Shown: piece after piece, positions 32,906 to 45,239 of the stretch
How positions within the stretch are numbered: the stretch's first letter is position 1
Layout: every line of letters begins with the position of its first letter
Assembly (NCBI GenBank): GCA_026826555.1
Contig: JAKSZT010054005.1
Location: 45,470 to 109,469, forward strand
DNA length: 64,000 nt
Reading direction: 5' to 3'
DNA from: Tolypeutes matacus
Lineage: Eukaryota; Chordata; Mammalia; Cingulata; Chlamyphoridae
Notes under the pieces: model-generated
Told to the model about the DNA's origin: nothing
The model's input: the letters and a program-made list of their open reading frames with translations, nothing else
Database searches by the model: none
Position numbers and translations under genes: made by a program

Positions 32906-33770
32906 GAACACCAATATATTCTCATGGCATTTGTCATCTCTGAATTTCTCAGAGTATAGATTATAGGCTTGAACATACGTGCAATGATGGTTTAAAATAG
33001 TGCAAATATTTTATGCTTAGGGTAGATATTAAGTAGTCTAAGGTTAGCAAACATTGAAGGCCCCCAAAACTACCCAGAGTGATACAAGACCCACAGGGAG
33101 AGAGAGTTTTCATCTTCCCACAAATGAGTCCTTTCACTGGTGAATAATGTAATGACTTAAGAACAAATAAGACAACACAAGTCTCTAAGGCAACCCTACC
33201 TGATTTCACAACCACAAGACAGCAGTGATGTAGGTAACATTACAGGAAACATTTAGCAATGAGAAAATATTGCAGAAACAGTGATAATTTAATCTGACCT
33301 CAAAAGGGCAACTGGATTGTTATGGATGATTAAGGAATGGATGGACAGTCCCACCACATGCCCAAGCAGCTAGGACTAGAAGATTGCATTTGGCACCGTT
33401 CATGATAATAATGTAGTACAGAGGCTTGCAGAGGCAATGCAGCTATCAAAGGACATGGAAGCAATAATGTAGACCTCAATACCTCCAAAGAAGTCTGTGG
33501 CAAAGAACCAAAACTTGCAATTATTGTAGGAGATGGCTTTATCTTAACTAAGAAGTCACCAGTCAGTTTGGCTGAAACAGTAGAGGTTTAGCATTTGTCC
33601 ATACAGGATCAATGACTGAGGAAATAGTCCATGAGTTGGTGAAAAAGGGAAGTGCTTTGAATGGAAGAAAGGATCAGGAGGTTTACTACCAAGAAGGAAA
33701 CAAAACAAAATAAGAGAAACAAAAGCAAAATATGTGTATATTCTGGCCATAGGAAAGTCCCAAAGTGACT
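32906..33770 (-). pseudogene. Olfactory receptor pseudogene (OR family 4-like)
   Basis: Minus-strand frames reconstruct the outline of a class A GPCR odorant receptor, a seven-helix protein of olfactory neurons. The C-terminus is clear: [17 protein letters not shown], the NPxIY...RN hallmark (about 32918-32972). A KAISYNN...DFFGGIEVYIIASMSFD segment (about 33440-33540) is the helix 3 region ending in a mutated MAYDRY box. A first-helix piece (VVNLLILFF, near 33680) and an LLVLAAWACGG piece follow the receptor order. Total span about 860 bp against about 930 bp for a full gene. At least several frameshifts and stops separate the pieces, so it is dead. The FFGGIE motif is typical of family 4. 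The ERVL LTR sits just past its 3' end. Confidence 0.75.
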
Positions 33771-36700
33771 AATTCTGAGGTGTTCTTGTCTCTTTCCATA
33801 TATCTCAATTGGGTTAAGATCATAAAATATATTTTATTCTTGTAAATTATATCATTTATAAAACAACAAAAATTTAATGTACGTAATGAAAATAAAATGT
33901 TTCACCCATTTTAAAATGTATTGCCTTAGCCATAGGATCAACTTTCCTTCTCAGCATAATCTGAAACAATTCACTGAATGATTAAAAAATGAATCAGAAA
34001 ATTCAAATGTTTAAAACACCCTTGTTTAATGTGGCAAATTTTAATCTGCTAAAGCTACTGAGAAAATAAGTGTCAGATACAGAGTGTTTTGTAATTAAGT
34101 GTAACCATATATCAAATAATTAAGTAGTGGTTCATTTCCTACCCTTTAATTATTGCAACTGATACAGATTGTTTGTTAATGGAATGGTATATTGTTATTT
34201 ATCAAATACATTTATTTACCTAAAATAAATTGATTTAAATAATTGTTTTATGTGGGGTTGGTGAACTACTTAAACATGATCACTCAATTAATCCAAGTCC
34301 GCAATTCCCAATAAAAGTGAGTCAGACCACAGGAATCTCAGTAATTTTTCAGAATCAGTAAGTTATACACTGTTGATACTAGAAGATAGAATCTGGCAAC
34401 AAAATCAGAGGAATGTAAAATAAACTAAGGAGTTGACAGCATTGAGCTCATTGCTTAGGTTTCTTAAGCATCATTTTGTCAATTATATCATTGTGAAATC
34501 AGTTCATAATTTAGAAATGTGGGGAATACATGAGTAATATGAAATACCCTAGTGTCATACATGGTTAATGCCATGCATTTTTTTTATAAAAACTTCTTTA
34601 CTCTTTTTCTGAGCAGGTTAGCAACTACTATAATTGTCCTGCATATATATACAACAAATTCAAATTAAGAAGCAAGTAAGAAAAGAAAACAAAAAACAAA
34701 AAACATAGAGTTAATGGGGGTAATGAAGTAAATTTCAATTTTTACAATTCATTAGTGAAAAAAAGATTCTGATCATTGACTATTTTAGGGCCACTCCTAA
34801 AACTAATTCCTAGTCTGATTTTTCTATTACCATAAAAATATCGTGAAATTATCACTTTATTTCTTTGATAGATTAAATACATATTATGCAAGCGTTTTTG
34901 TGTGCTGTAGCCTAATAGCAACAGATTTCCTAATGTTAAATTATAGTTTCTAAGTTCAAATTTTCTCCTAGTTGTATCAGAATAAGCCATGTTTTAAACT
35001 TTCCTCAGTTGATACAGATGAGTTGAGTGTATTTTAGGAAAGCTGGCTGTTTATAACATATGAAATTCATCTTATTGTTGATTGGAAACATAAATGGAGG
35101 TATTCATTGATAAGAATTTTGAGGAAAATACATTAACACTAGAAAGTGACTCAATGAAATTCACTGCCAACCTGAAATTTTCATTAACTTATCTCTACTA
35201 TCCCCAAATGGAATATGGCTTGTGTGTAATGTGCAGTTAAAACTAAAGTGTGCTAAAACAGTTTTATAGTAATCAACTTATGCTGCAAGAGAAGTTATGG
35301 TCCTAAGAATGAAATTAGATGGAATAAATGCAAATAGCACACAACCACCCTAAAACATGGTTAGTAGGACACTACCCAAACCGAGCTCACTAAGTAATTT
35401 GTTGACCATCAAATCTGAGTATGCTTCAGATTATATTTAGGCTGCAACAGGAAGAATTCCCCAAGATATTTACTCTGCTAATTCTTCTCCATTACCTAAA
35501 TATGAATAAAACGCAGAGAATTACCAGTAACTGAAACACAAGCAGGTTAATTCTCAAAATCATTTGGAAATCCCAAAGTGCCTTAGAAATGTCTATATAT
35601 TTGCCAGGGGAGTGGACTTTAAATGTCCACTAAAACCTTCAGGCTTGCAAGGAGATGTGGATCCTTATACAATAGAGAGGCAAGTTGGGAGTTTTGAATG
35701 CAGTTTTGCCATCTGCAAACTAGCTCAAACTAAAATTCAATTTAAAAGATTTTTAAAGAACCATAAGTGCTAACACATGTATTTATGTCCTAGGAATCAT
35801 TTATTTATTGTCTAAAAGTATTCTGGTTCAGAAGAGCAGAATATAAACTTTTGTGACACTGTAGAAATTAATATTTCTTTGGACATTTTTAGGAATTATT
35901 TTCCCAGAGACATATCAAACCAGATCCTCTCTAAGTGACACTAGGTCACTGGATATTGTAATGTCCCTTGTGGCTCTGGACACTTACTTTACAAATTTTA
36001 TTTGGTCTGGCACTGGCACTGATTCTCTGGAGATCCCAAACTGCTATAGTCAGACCCAATGCAAGTCAGGATACCTGCTGGCTCTATGCAAAAATAGCTT
36101 TATCAATAAAGGAGGAAAGATAATATAGCCTGGATTGGTATTGGGTTAGGTACCAGGAATATGTGGCATGAGGAAAGACAAAGAGAAATAAAGACAGACA
36201 TCACAATCCAGATATGGATCATTATCAAGAATAACCTAGATGTATAGAACTAGATAGACAAATAAAATCAGTGACTTATGTGATCATGGGTGGGTCCCAG
36301 TTATTTGTTGAGCCAGGAACTAACATTTTTGGAATAGATGGTTGTGGAATGGAAGAGGAACAATAATAAGAGAAAAAAAAAGAATGAAAAACTTTCCTTC
36401 ATATGGCTAGCTGGGTAGAAGTGGATATCATTATGTGAGAACATAATGAAAATGTCAGAATAAATAAACATTCAAAATATAACAAGGCTTTTATTCTGTT
36501 TACCTTGTGATTATTTCCCCCTTTATCACTGCATTAGTGCGGGATGTACACACACAGTCTCAAATGCACACAATGATTTTCAGTGAGCTCTTCTTTCTCT
36601 TCTGTACACCAGACTATTCATGAAAGATTTTCTCATAGATTTGAAACTTTAGGAAATTGGGTTCCTTGTCTAGTTCAGATCAGCATTCTTAGAAAAATAC

Positions 36701-36961
36701 AAAAAAATATTGATTTACTGAGAAATTAGTGAACATATTAAGTTCATTATAACAATTATTCCTCACAATAATGCCTATTTTGAAATACATATTATGATCT
36801 CTATTAGTCACATAAGGACACTGAAACTTCCAGTTGTTATGAACCAACTCAAACAGCTAATAAGTATAGAGCAAGGGTCTATATCCTCCATTCAGTGAAA
36901 TAAATGGGTATTTCTTAGTTTAATGTTTGCTTTCAGGTTTTAAATGTTAAGGAACCCTGAT
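33771..36961. other. About 3.2 kb without recognised gene or repeat
   Basis: The longest stretch with nothing identified. Open frames at 34742-34990 and 35564-35773 have no recognised motif. The part at 35880-36100 is a little GC-richer and could be an old LTR, but I cannot place it. A 10-base A-run lies near 36372. Confidence 0.4.
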
Positions 36962-38750
36962 TAAATGTTAGAAGTACTTGCTCGAACATTGAGGCAAGAA
37001 AAAGATATAAAAGGCATCCAAATTGGAAAAGAAGAAGTAAAAATTTCATTATTTGCAGACGACATGATCCTATACATAGAAAGTCCTGAGAAATCTACAA
37101 GAAAAGTTTCTAGAACTTATAAAAGAGTTCAGTAATGTCACAGGCTATAAGAGCAATGCTCAAAACTCAGTAGCATTTCTGTACACCAATAATAAGCAAT
37201 CTGAGGAGGAAATCAAGAAAAAATATAAAATTTACAATAGTAACTAAAAGAATCAAATACCTAGGAATAAACTTAACTAAAGATGTAAATAACTTATATA
37301 CAGAAAACTACACAACACTGTTAAAGGAAATCAAAGAAGACTTAAATAAATGGAAAAATATTCCCTGTTCATGGATAGGAAGACTAAACATCATCAACAT
37401 TTCTATCCTTCCCAAACTAATCTACAGATTTAGTGCAATCCCAATAAAAATCAACACTGCATTTTTTTTAAGGAATTGGAAAAACTAACTACAAAATTTA
37501 TTTGGAAGAGTAAAAGGCCCCGAATCATCAAAGACATATTGAAAAAGGAAACAAAAGATGGAAGTATCGTATACCTGACTTTAAATTATTCTACAAAGCT
37601 GCAGTGGTCAAAACTGCATCGTATTAGCACAAGGATAGACATACTGATCAAGGAACTGTATTGAGAGTTCTGATATAAATCTTCACATATGCAGTCATCT
37701 GATATTCGACAAGGCCACCAAGCCCACTCATTTGGGAGAGAATTGCCTCTTCAACAAATGGTGCTTGTAGAACTGGATATCCATATCCAAAAGAATGAGA
37801 GAAGAATACGGTCTCAACCTTATACAAAAATCAACTCAAGATGGATCAAAGATCTTAATATAAGAGCCAAGACCATAAAAATCTTGGAAGATAATCTAGG
37901 GAAGTATCTACAGGACATTGTATTAGGAAATGGTTTCATGAAGTTCACACCCAAAGTATGAGCAAAAAAAGAAAAAAAATAGATAAATGTGATCTCCTCA
38001 AAATAAAAAAAATTGCACCTCAAAGGACATTATCAAGAAAATAAAAATTCAACCTACACAATGGGAGAAAATATTTGGCAACAATATATCTGATAGGAGC
38101 CTAATATCCTGCATATATAAAGAAATCCTCCACCTTGAAAATAAAAAGACAAACATACCATTTAAGAAATGAGCAAGTGAACTGTAACGACAGTTCTCCA
38201 AGGAAGTAATACAAATAGCTAAAAAGCACATGAAAAAACGTTCGACATCACTAGCTATTAGGGAAATGCAAATCAAAAGTACATTGAGATATCATCTTAT
38301 ACCCATTAGAATGGCGGCTATTAAAAAAAACAGCAGACTATAAGTGTTGGAGAGGATGTGGAGGAACGGGAACCCTCATGCACTGCTGGTGGGATTGTGA
38401 AATGATTGAGCCACTGTGAAAGACAGTTGGATGGTTCCTCAAAAAACTAACTATAGATGTTCCATATGATCCAGCTATTCCTCTGCTGGGTATATACTCA
38501 GAAGAATTGAAAGAAAAGACACAAACAAATATATGCACACCAATGTCCACAGAGACATTGTTCACTATTACTAAAAGTTGGAATCAACACTAATGCCCAT
38601 TAACAGATGAGTGGATAAACAAAATGTGGTACATACGTGCATTGGAATATTACTCAGCTGTAAGAAGCAATAAAGTGCTAACACACGGGAAAACAAGGAT
38701 GAATCTTGAAGATTTAGGTTGAGTGAAGCAAGCCAGGCATTGAAGGATGA
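36962..38750 (+). pseudogene. L1 ORF2 remnant (5'-truncated)
   Basis: Begins within the reverse transcriptase, just before the catalytic [10 protein letters not shown] box (37053-37082), and runs through the C-terminal domain. An open piece at 37476-37664 reads TTKFIWKSKRPRI, a typical L1 ORF2 segment; 37689-37961 continues in another frame. The DNA then follows the usual L1 3' part (tgttggagaggatgtgg near 38344, tggaatattactcagc near 38643). The one-base ORF2 insertion at 37215-37240 is identical to the one at 27181-27206. The 5' loss is what reverse transcription normally gives. Dead. Confidence 0.8.
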
Positions 38751-39744
38751 ACAATATTTGACTTCAGTGATAATAATTAAGGAAATTGAGCAGTCTCTGA
38801 GAACTATTGTCTGAAAGGTATATTTACAAGAAAGAGAAAGAGAATAGAAAGTTGTGAGCCATCACCCATACGGACAAAATCTATGGTAAAGTAATAGAGT
38901 GTAGTTGCGTATTGAAGGGATAGGACATGAGGGTAGTGACATTATTGGGTTTGGTGGTGCAGCGTTGACAGGTGGGTAGATTGGGAAGGGTGGGTTAGAA
39001 TACCTAGGACCCTAGGGGGAGATATGGAAGAAGGAGCAGGTGAACACTTGGGATTTGTGGGTATGAGGTTGAAAGTACAGAGATGGGAATGCACTTATGG
39101 CAATATTACAAGGAAGTGTCACTGGTTTAGGGTCTTGGTTGGGGGGGCATTCAGAACAGAGCTCATCTGGAACAGGCTTCTAGGGACTGTGTGAGTGTCC
39201 ATCCTGTCATAATGTGTTGTATCAGTAGGTGGACACCCACACAATGAGTGGGAAGGAGATGGACTCCCATATTTGGGAGGAGAAATAGATAGGTGCGCAT
39301 CTCTTAAGATCAAGTGTGGTTCCTAATAGGGGAGGACAAACCAGTGTGTCAAGACCTCTTGTTGCATGCAACTATGAATCTTGTCATCCAATAAGTCAAG
39401 CCAGGGTTTTGTTGTGGACGTCGGGGGCATAGGGAGGGGGCAACATAATAGATCAAACAGGGGGTATTTAGTGATCAGTGTATATGTTTTTCATTACCTT
39501 ACAGTGATGGACAAAGGGCATGGTAAATATCATCAAAATTTATAAAAAGTATACAGTCTAAAATGTAAACCATACTGTAAACCATTGACAGTGTTTAGTA
39601 GCTATATTTCACTCTCTGTATATCAGTTATAGCAATGCTACCATTCACATACAAAAAGGTTTTAATATGGGATGAGGAAAGGGGGAGGAGATTGGGTAAA
39701 TGAGAGTCTCTTGTATTCTGTGTGTGATTTTGCTGTGACCTAAA
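38751..39744 (+). mobile_element. L1 3' UTR of the preceding element
   Basis: About 1 kb of G-rich 3' UTR: ctgagaactattgtctgaaa, a ggtggacacccacacaatga block, gtggttcctaataggggagg, and atgtaaaccatactgtaaac near the end. The antisense L1 at 48586-49620 carries the same order. Blocks such as the ggagacccacataatgag-type motif and the gtaaac repeats also occur in family X, which suggests that X is the 3' UTR of a related L1 lineage. Confidence 0.65.
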
Positions 39745-41655
39745 ACGTCATTGAAAATTATACCTTGAAATATATTACAAAGCAACAGTGGTCACAGTAG
39801 CATGGTATTGGCATAAAGACTGACACATTGATCATTGGAATATAATTGAGGGTCCAGAAATATTCCCTCACTTCTAGGACCAACTGGTTTTTGACACACC
39901 TACCAGGGGGATACAACTGTTTCTTCAACAAATGATGCTGGGGAACTGGATATTCTTAACCAAAGAATGAATGAGGACTCATCTGTCTCCTATACAAGGA
40001 TAAACTGGAAATGTTTCAAAGACCTCAATATAAAAGCCATGGCCATAAAATTACTAGAGGAAAATGTAGGGCAAAATCTTCAAGATCTTGTCAAAGGTAG
40101 TGATTTCATGGATCTTACACTTCATAGCATGAAGAACAAAAGTAAAAATAAATAAATGGGGCCTCCTCAAAATTAAACACTTTTGCACCTCAAAGGACTT
40201 TGTCAAAAGGGTAATAATGCAACTTACTCAATAAAAGGAAATATTTTGAAATCATATAGCCAATAAGGGATTAATATCCATGATTTATGAAGAGGTGCTG
40301 CAACTCAACAAGAAAAAAACAAAAAACCAATTACAAAATGGGCACAAGACTTGAATAGACATTTGTCCAAAGAAGAAATACAAATGGTGGAAAAACACAT
40401 TAAATTATTCATCACTAGTAATTAAGGATTTGCAAATCAAATCTACAATAAGATGCCATTTCACACCTATTTGAATAGCCACTATTAACAAGACAGAAAA
40501 CTCTAACTGTTGGAGAGGATGCCCAGATGTAATAATACTTATTAACTGGTGGTGGGAATGTACAATGGTACATGGAGGTTTGTCTTACAATTCCTAATGT
40601 AGTTGGATAAACTATGCTACTACTAGGTATATTCCCAGAAGAGCTGAGAGCAGTGTCATGAACCAATATCTGCACATCAATGTTAATAGCAGCATTATTC
40701 ACAATTGCAAAAGATGGAAACAACCAAGGTGTCCATTAACCAATGCAGGGAAAAAGAGTAGTGTATACATACAATTGAATATTATGCAACTGTAAGAAGA
40801 AATGAAGTTATGAAGCATATGACAACATGGATGAAGCTGGAGGATATTATATTGAATTAAACTAGCCAGACATAAAAGGGCAAATACTATATGATTGTGG
40901 TATTATGAACTAAATACCTGGTGTAAATTCAGGGAGTTAATAACTAGAATATAGTTCACTAGAAAATAGAATGAGTTTAAAGAATGAAAAGATGAGAGTT
41001 AATCTGTGCAGAATTGGTAAAAAGTTTCATAAATCTTTGGAAATGAATAGAAACGTGAAAGCACATCGTCGTGTTTGTAACTAGCAGTCCTAATATATGA
41101 GCATGACAGTGGTTGAAAGGGAGAGTCTAAGAGTATGTATATTAGTAGAAGGAAAGCTAAAAAGTGTAATATGGGTTTGAGTAACATAGCAAAACCTCAT
41201 GTGAAATATTAATATGGGTAATATTGTATATATAAATATAAAAAAACTGTTTTGCTTTGAAATTGAACAAATGTATGTTAATGTTACAGGATGTTTAAAT
41301 CAGGCAAAATAAAAAGCAAATCAACATATGCATAGTATTGTATAATAATATATGAATAATATTCCATTAAGGATAAAAGTAAGAAATATGTGAAGTGAAA
41401 GAAACTAGGCAAAGGGCCTACATATTGTTTTACTCCATGTATACAAAATATAAATACAAATAAATTACAAAGTAAGAAACAGAATAGCAGCATTGTACAG
41501 CAGGCAAAGCATAGAGATTTTGGGAGGTAGTTATTATTAAGGGGTAGAGTTATTCTGTTTTGTCTGTTTTTTATTATTATTATACCAAATACCATTGATT
41601 GAACACTTTGGGTGAATTGTATGCTTTATTAATATATATTACTGAAATTTATTTA
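39745..41655 (+). mobile_element. Second L1 3' half (ORF2 end and 3' UTR)
   Basis: Directly abuts the previous L1. It starts in the ORF2 C-terminal region (attacaaagcaacagtggtc; tttgacacacctaccagggg; a 62-codon open piece at 39967-40155) and passes tggagaggatgcccagatgt (40512) and gaaacaaccaaggtgtcca. It ends in a long AT-rich 3' UTR whose last bases (gggtgaattgtatgcttta, near 41611) resemble old L1 tails. It belongs to a different subfamily from the 36962 element. Confidence 0.65.
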
Positions 41656-41656
41656 A

Positions 41657-41870
41657 TGAGTGTGTTTGAAGTTTTGTTCTGAATCCCCAAAGATTAAGTT
41701 CTTAAACTAATTCACTCCTGTGACTGTGGTACACTTTTATTGCATAAAATTCACTTTCAATTAGATTGCATTGGAGTGTTTGATTGGATCGCATCAGTGG
41801 GAAATGGCACAGGTTAGGCCTCTGCCCTTTTGCTAGATCTTATATAAACTGAGAACACATAGAAAGAGGC
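41657..41870 (+). mobile_element. Older ERVL/MaLR-like LTR, 5' part
   Basis: Aligns with the first third of the LTR at 41871: gaatccccaaa; attgcataaaattca; gattgcattggagtgtttga; ttggatcgcatcagtg; tgctagatcttatataaact. It stops where the next LTR starts. The rest of this LTR is found at 44724-45237, so the provirus between them appears to have inserted into it. Confidence 0.65.
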
Positions 41871-42499
41871 TGTAGAACTTTTAGATTATATCATGAATTC
41901 CAAAAAGAAAAATATTTTATATTTAAACTAATTTATTCCTGGGTGTGTGATACAATTTAATTGCAATAAATTTAGTTGAGGAACATTTAATTAAATTATT
42001 TGATAAGATTGCTCTAGGGTTTTTGATTGGACTAAGTCAGTGAGACATGATGCAGGTTAAGTCTCTACTTCCTTGCTGTGTTTGATAAACCGAGGAAGCT
42101 GAGGTCAAAGAGAAATAGACACAGGAAAAGGAAACTGCCATATTTGATCTTGCCAGGTGAGAAAAATTTTTCTCACAGCTTAGATACAAAGAGAGAAGAC
42201 CCCTAGAGGCCCAGAGAGAGAGGAGGCCTGGTAAAAGATGAAATGCTCTATGCCTTATCTGCCTACAGCTGCAGAAAGGCAGAGACCTTGGCAGACACCA
42301 TGGCCACCTTGCTTTGCAACATGCCCAGACAACATAATCAAAGAATGCTGACTTTTGTGAGAAAGCACCTCTTATTGTCCCCTCTTTTGTACTTCCCATA
42401 GCCTTGGAACTGTATGTTTTTACTGAAAATAAATACCTTCTATAAAAATCAAGCAATCTTTAGTATTTTATATTGGCATCCCATCAGCAAACTAAAGCA
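41871..42499 (+). mobile_element. 5' LTR of nested ERVL/MaLR-like provirus
   Basis: Starts tgtagaactttta and ends aactaaagca, followed by a primer-site-like sequence. It has ttttgattggactaagtcag, a gatataaa-like stretch, cctacagctgcagaaaggca, and a polyadenylation signal aataaa at 42428-42433. It matches the 3' LTR (44100-44723) along its length; the copies differ by many substitutions, so the insertion is old. The solo LTR at 56933-57542 belongs to the same family. Confidence 0.75.
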
Positions 42500-42504
42500 G
42501 AAAT

Positions 42505-42523
42505 TAGTATCAAGAGAGTGGGG
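42505..42523 (+). promoter_or_regulatory. Degraded tRNA-Leu-type primer binding site
   Basis: tagtatcaagagagtgggg resembles the tRNA-Leu primer site typical of ERVL and MaLR elements, followed by gtgctgct. A similar but poorer match (agtaacaagaaagagagg, 44723-44740) follows the 3' LTR. Confidence 0.6.
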
Positions 42524-44099
42524 TGCTGCTCCCTCTAAGTACCAAAAATATTGGAATAGTTTTATAAATTAGTAAAGGTTATTTTTTTGAGGAATGGTGA
42601 GATGTTTGATATAAAATGCCAATATTGCTTTGAAAAGACTGTTGATAGGAATATGGATCCTAAAGTTATTTCTAGTGAGGCCTTAGAAGGAATTGATAAA
42701 ACTATTATTGGAAACTGGAATAAATGCAATCCATGTTTTAAAGTTGCAGAGAACTTTGTAAAATTGCCTCCTGATGTTAGATTGAAGACAGAATTTGAAA
42801 ATGATGAGCTTGGGTATTTAGCTGAGGAGATTTCCAAAATAAATGTGGAAAATGTGGTCTGGCTTCTCCTTGCACCTTATAGAAAAAGGAAAGAGATAAG
42901 ATGATAACTAACTGCTGGGTACAAGGAAATCAGAGCCTGATATCAGAAATTCCTAACTTCTAGAAAACAAGCCCCCAGAGACTAGTGCCCTATGTGAAAC
43001 ATCTAAACTTGGGGCTTGCAAGTTAGGATTGTAAATGCAGTTATCCAGGAAAGGCTTGTGGAAAGTCTAAATGTCTGGATCCCTGTTTCCTGCATGCTAA
43101 ACCAACAAGATTTTTGTGAGATTTTTATTGAATGAAACCACTGTCAGCATGGTTGAAAAGGGACAGGGAGGGTAGAAATTGAAGGGAAAATAGCCTCAAG
43201 TGGAAAACCATGGAAGCTGAGGTCTGAACTTAAGATTCCCTCAAGCCAAGAAAAGGACCACATCCATGGGGGCAGAAAGGGTGAGTTTGCCCCTGAATTT
43301 GAAGAGGATTTGCATTTCAGCTCATTGTTCAGGGTGATTTTGGATGCCCCAGGCTACAGGGAGGGTGGAGTGCATTCCTCAGTGTTTGGGGAGAGTTAGA
43401 TCATCACTCCACTTATCTGAACAGATTGGGCTTATTTCCCACAATTAGGGAAAATCAGGTCACCACCACACTGTTATGAAGTTGTTGGGCCTGTATTCCA
43501 GAGATTCAGAGTATGTTGTCATTGCTTCATTTTACTAAGGTGGTTGAGACTGCACTCCAGTGATTGGGTAATATGTGGCCATCATCCCAATGTTATTGGA
43601 TGGTGAGCTCTGGAGCATGGTCACCAAGCTTCAGATGCTTGAAGAGAGCAGAAGAGAAAGTATGGCTGTTTGGCAAGTGTGTGGAAAGGGTGGGCTCCCA
43701 TGAGCTCCAGAGGAGAAGAAGATATCATTCTAAGCCTAACTCACTGACTTTGAAATGTAATGGAGTATGCTCTGCATATTTTCAGCACTATTTGGGACAA
43801 TTGACTCCTTTTTTCCCTCCCAATTTCTCCTTATGATAATGCAAATGTTTATCCTCTGTATGTTCTTTCTTTGTATACTGGAAGTAGAGAACTTATTTTC
43901 TAAATTTCAGAGGTCTGTAGTGAGAGGGAATTTTTTTCCCCAAGAAAAACTGCATGCCTAAATTGATTTTTTTTAATTTTTATTTTTTGGTACTTAGCAT
44001 TGCTACTGAATTGATTTAAGAGTTTTGGAATGTTGTGATATAATGAATGTATTTTGCATACAGAATGGCATGTCCTTTGGGGATTCAGAGGTTGGAGTC
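42524..44099 (+). pseudogene. Short internal region of ERVL/MaLR-like provirus
   Basis: About 1.6 kb between the LTRs, too short for gag-pro-pol. A 105-codon frame at 42587-42904 is still open, mixed hydrophobic and charged, and may be a former gag-like segment, but I could not confirm a domain. The rest is non-coding, with weakly repeated blocks built around tattccagagattcagag, gcactccagtgattgggtaa and similar phrases (43430-43620). The compact plan fits MaLR-type non-autonomous elements, which relied on ERVL enzymes. No polymerase or envelope sequence was seen. Confidence 0.5.
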
Positions 44100-44723
44100 T
44101 GGCACTTTGAGATTTTTTTAATGAATTCTTAAAAAGAAATATGTTTTTAAACATTTATTCTCATAGCATTGCATTAAATTTGGTTGAGGATCCTTTCATT
44201 AGATTAGATTTTGTGATGAGATCACTGTAGGGCTTTTGATTGGACTACATCAGTGAGGCATGACTCAGGTTGAGTTTCTGCCCCATTGCTGGGTCTGATA
44301 TAAATTTAGAGACACAAAGAGAGTCAGCAAACAAATAGGAAAAGGAAACTGTCATATTTGATCCTGCCATCTGAGAGGTTTCATCCCCAGCTGAGCTGCA
44401 AAGAGATAAGCCCCCAAAAGGCTCAAAAAGCTGAGGCCCAGAGAAAGACAGGTCTGATACAAGACAACTGTATGCCAAGTTTGCCTACAGCTGCAGAAAG
44501 GCAGAGACCTTGGCAGAGATCATAGCCACCTTGGTTTGCCACATGCCCAGACAACAGGATCAATGGTCACTGAACATCGTGAGAAAGCATGCATTATGGT
44601 GCCCTGAATTGAACTACTCACAGCCTTGGAACTGTACATTTTTACCCCTAATAATTCCATTCTATAAAAGTCAATCCATGAATGGCACTTTTCATTGGTA
44701 GCCCTTTTGGCCAACAAAAAACA
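44100..44723 (+). mobile_element. 3' LTR of nested ERVL/MaLR-like provirus
   Basis: Starts tggcactttgaga and ends ccaacaaaaaaca. Shares aggaaaaggaaactg, tgcctacagctgcagaaagg, cagagaccttggcagag and acatgcccagacaaca with the 5' LTR. Same length within a few bases (624 against 629). Confidence 0.75.
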
Positions 44724-45237
44724 GTAACAAGAAAGAGAGGTATCACCATCTTTAACCTGCCATATATGAGAGAGGACTTGAGGATCACTAGCAGCCAAAG
44801 CTGAAGCACAAAACTCCCAAGAGGCTAGGCCCAAGGAGAAGATCAATGATGAAGAAATGATTAAGATACCTGTTTACACACAGCTGAACTTATGGAGAAA
44901 ACAGAGCAGTTAAAGCTGAGAGAGGAAGAAAAAAAAAGAGACAATCCGTATGCCTGATCACTCAAAGCTGGGCTCTGTGAGATGGTGAACCCAGAGGGGA
45001 AAGCAGGGGCCTTGGCAGATATTAGTCACCATCTTGGTTCCCCATGTGACAGTACACTTGGATCATCAATAGCTGACTTTGGTGAGAAAGTATTTCTGCT
45101 GATGCCTCAGGGTTTTTTTTGCTGAAGCCTCAGATTATTTTTGCAGCCTGGAGCCTTTTACTCTTATAAAATTCTCATTATAAAACCCAACCCATTACTG
45201 GTACTTTGCATCAGCAGCTGTGTGGCAAATTACGACA
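44724..45237 (+). mobile_element. Older ERVL/MaLR-like LTR, 3' part
   Basis: Aligns with the last two thirds of the two LTRs before it (ggggccttggcagatatta; gtgagaaagtatttctgctg; gtactttgcatcagcagctg; gtggcaaattacgaca as the end). It continues the 5' part at 41657-41870. The sequence near the junction shares an agaaagag block with 41861-41868, a possible target duplication whose exact edges are unclear. Confidence 0.6.
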
Positions 45238-45239
45238 AA

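Noticed and set aside
33296..33770. Intact olfactory receptor gene
   Set aside because: Receptor motifs lie in different minus-strand frames with stops between them, so only a pseudogene can be supported.
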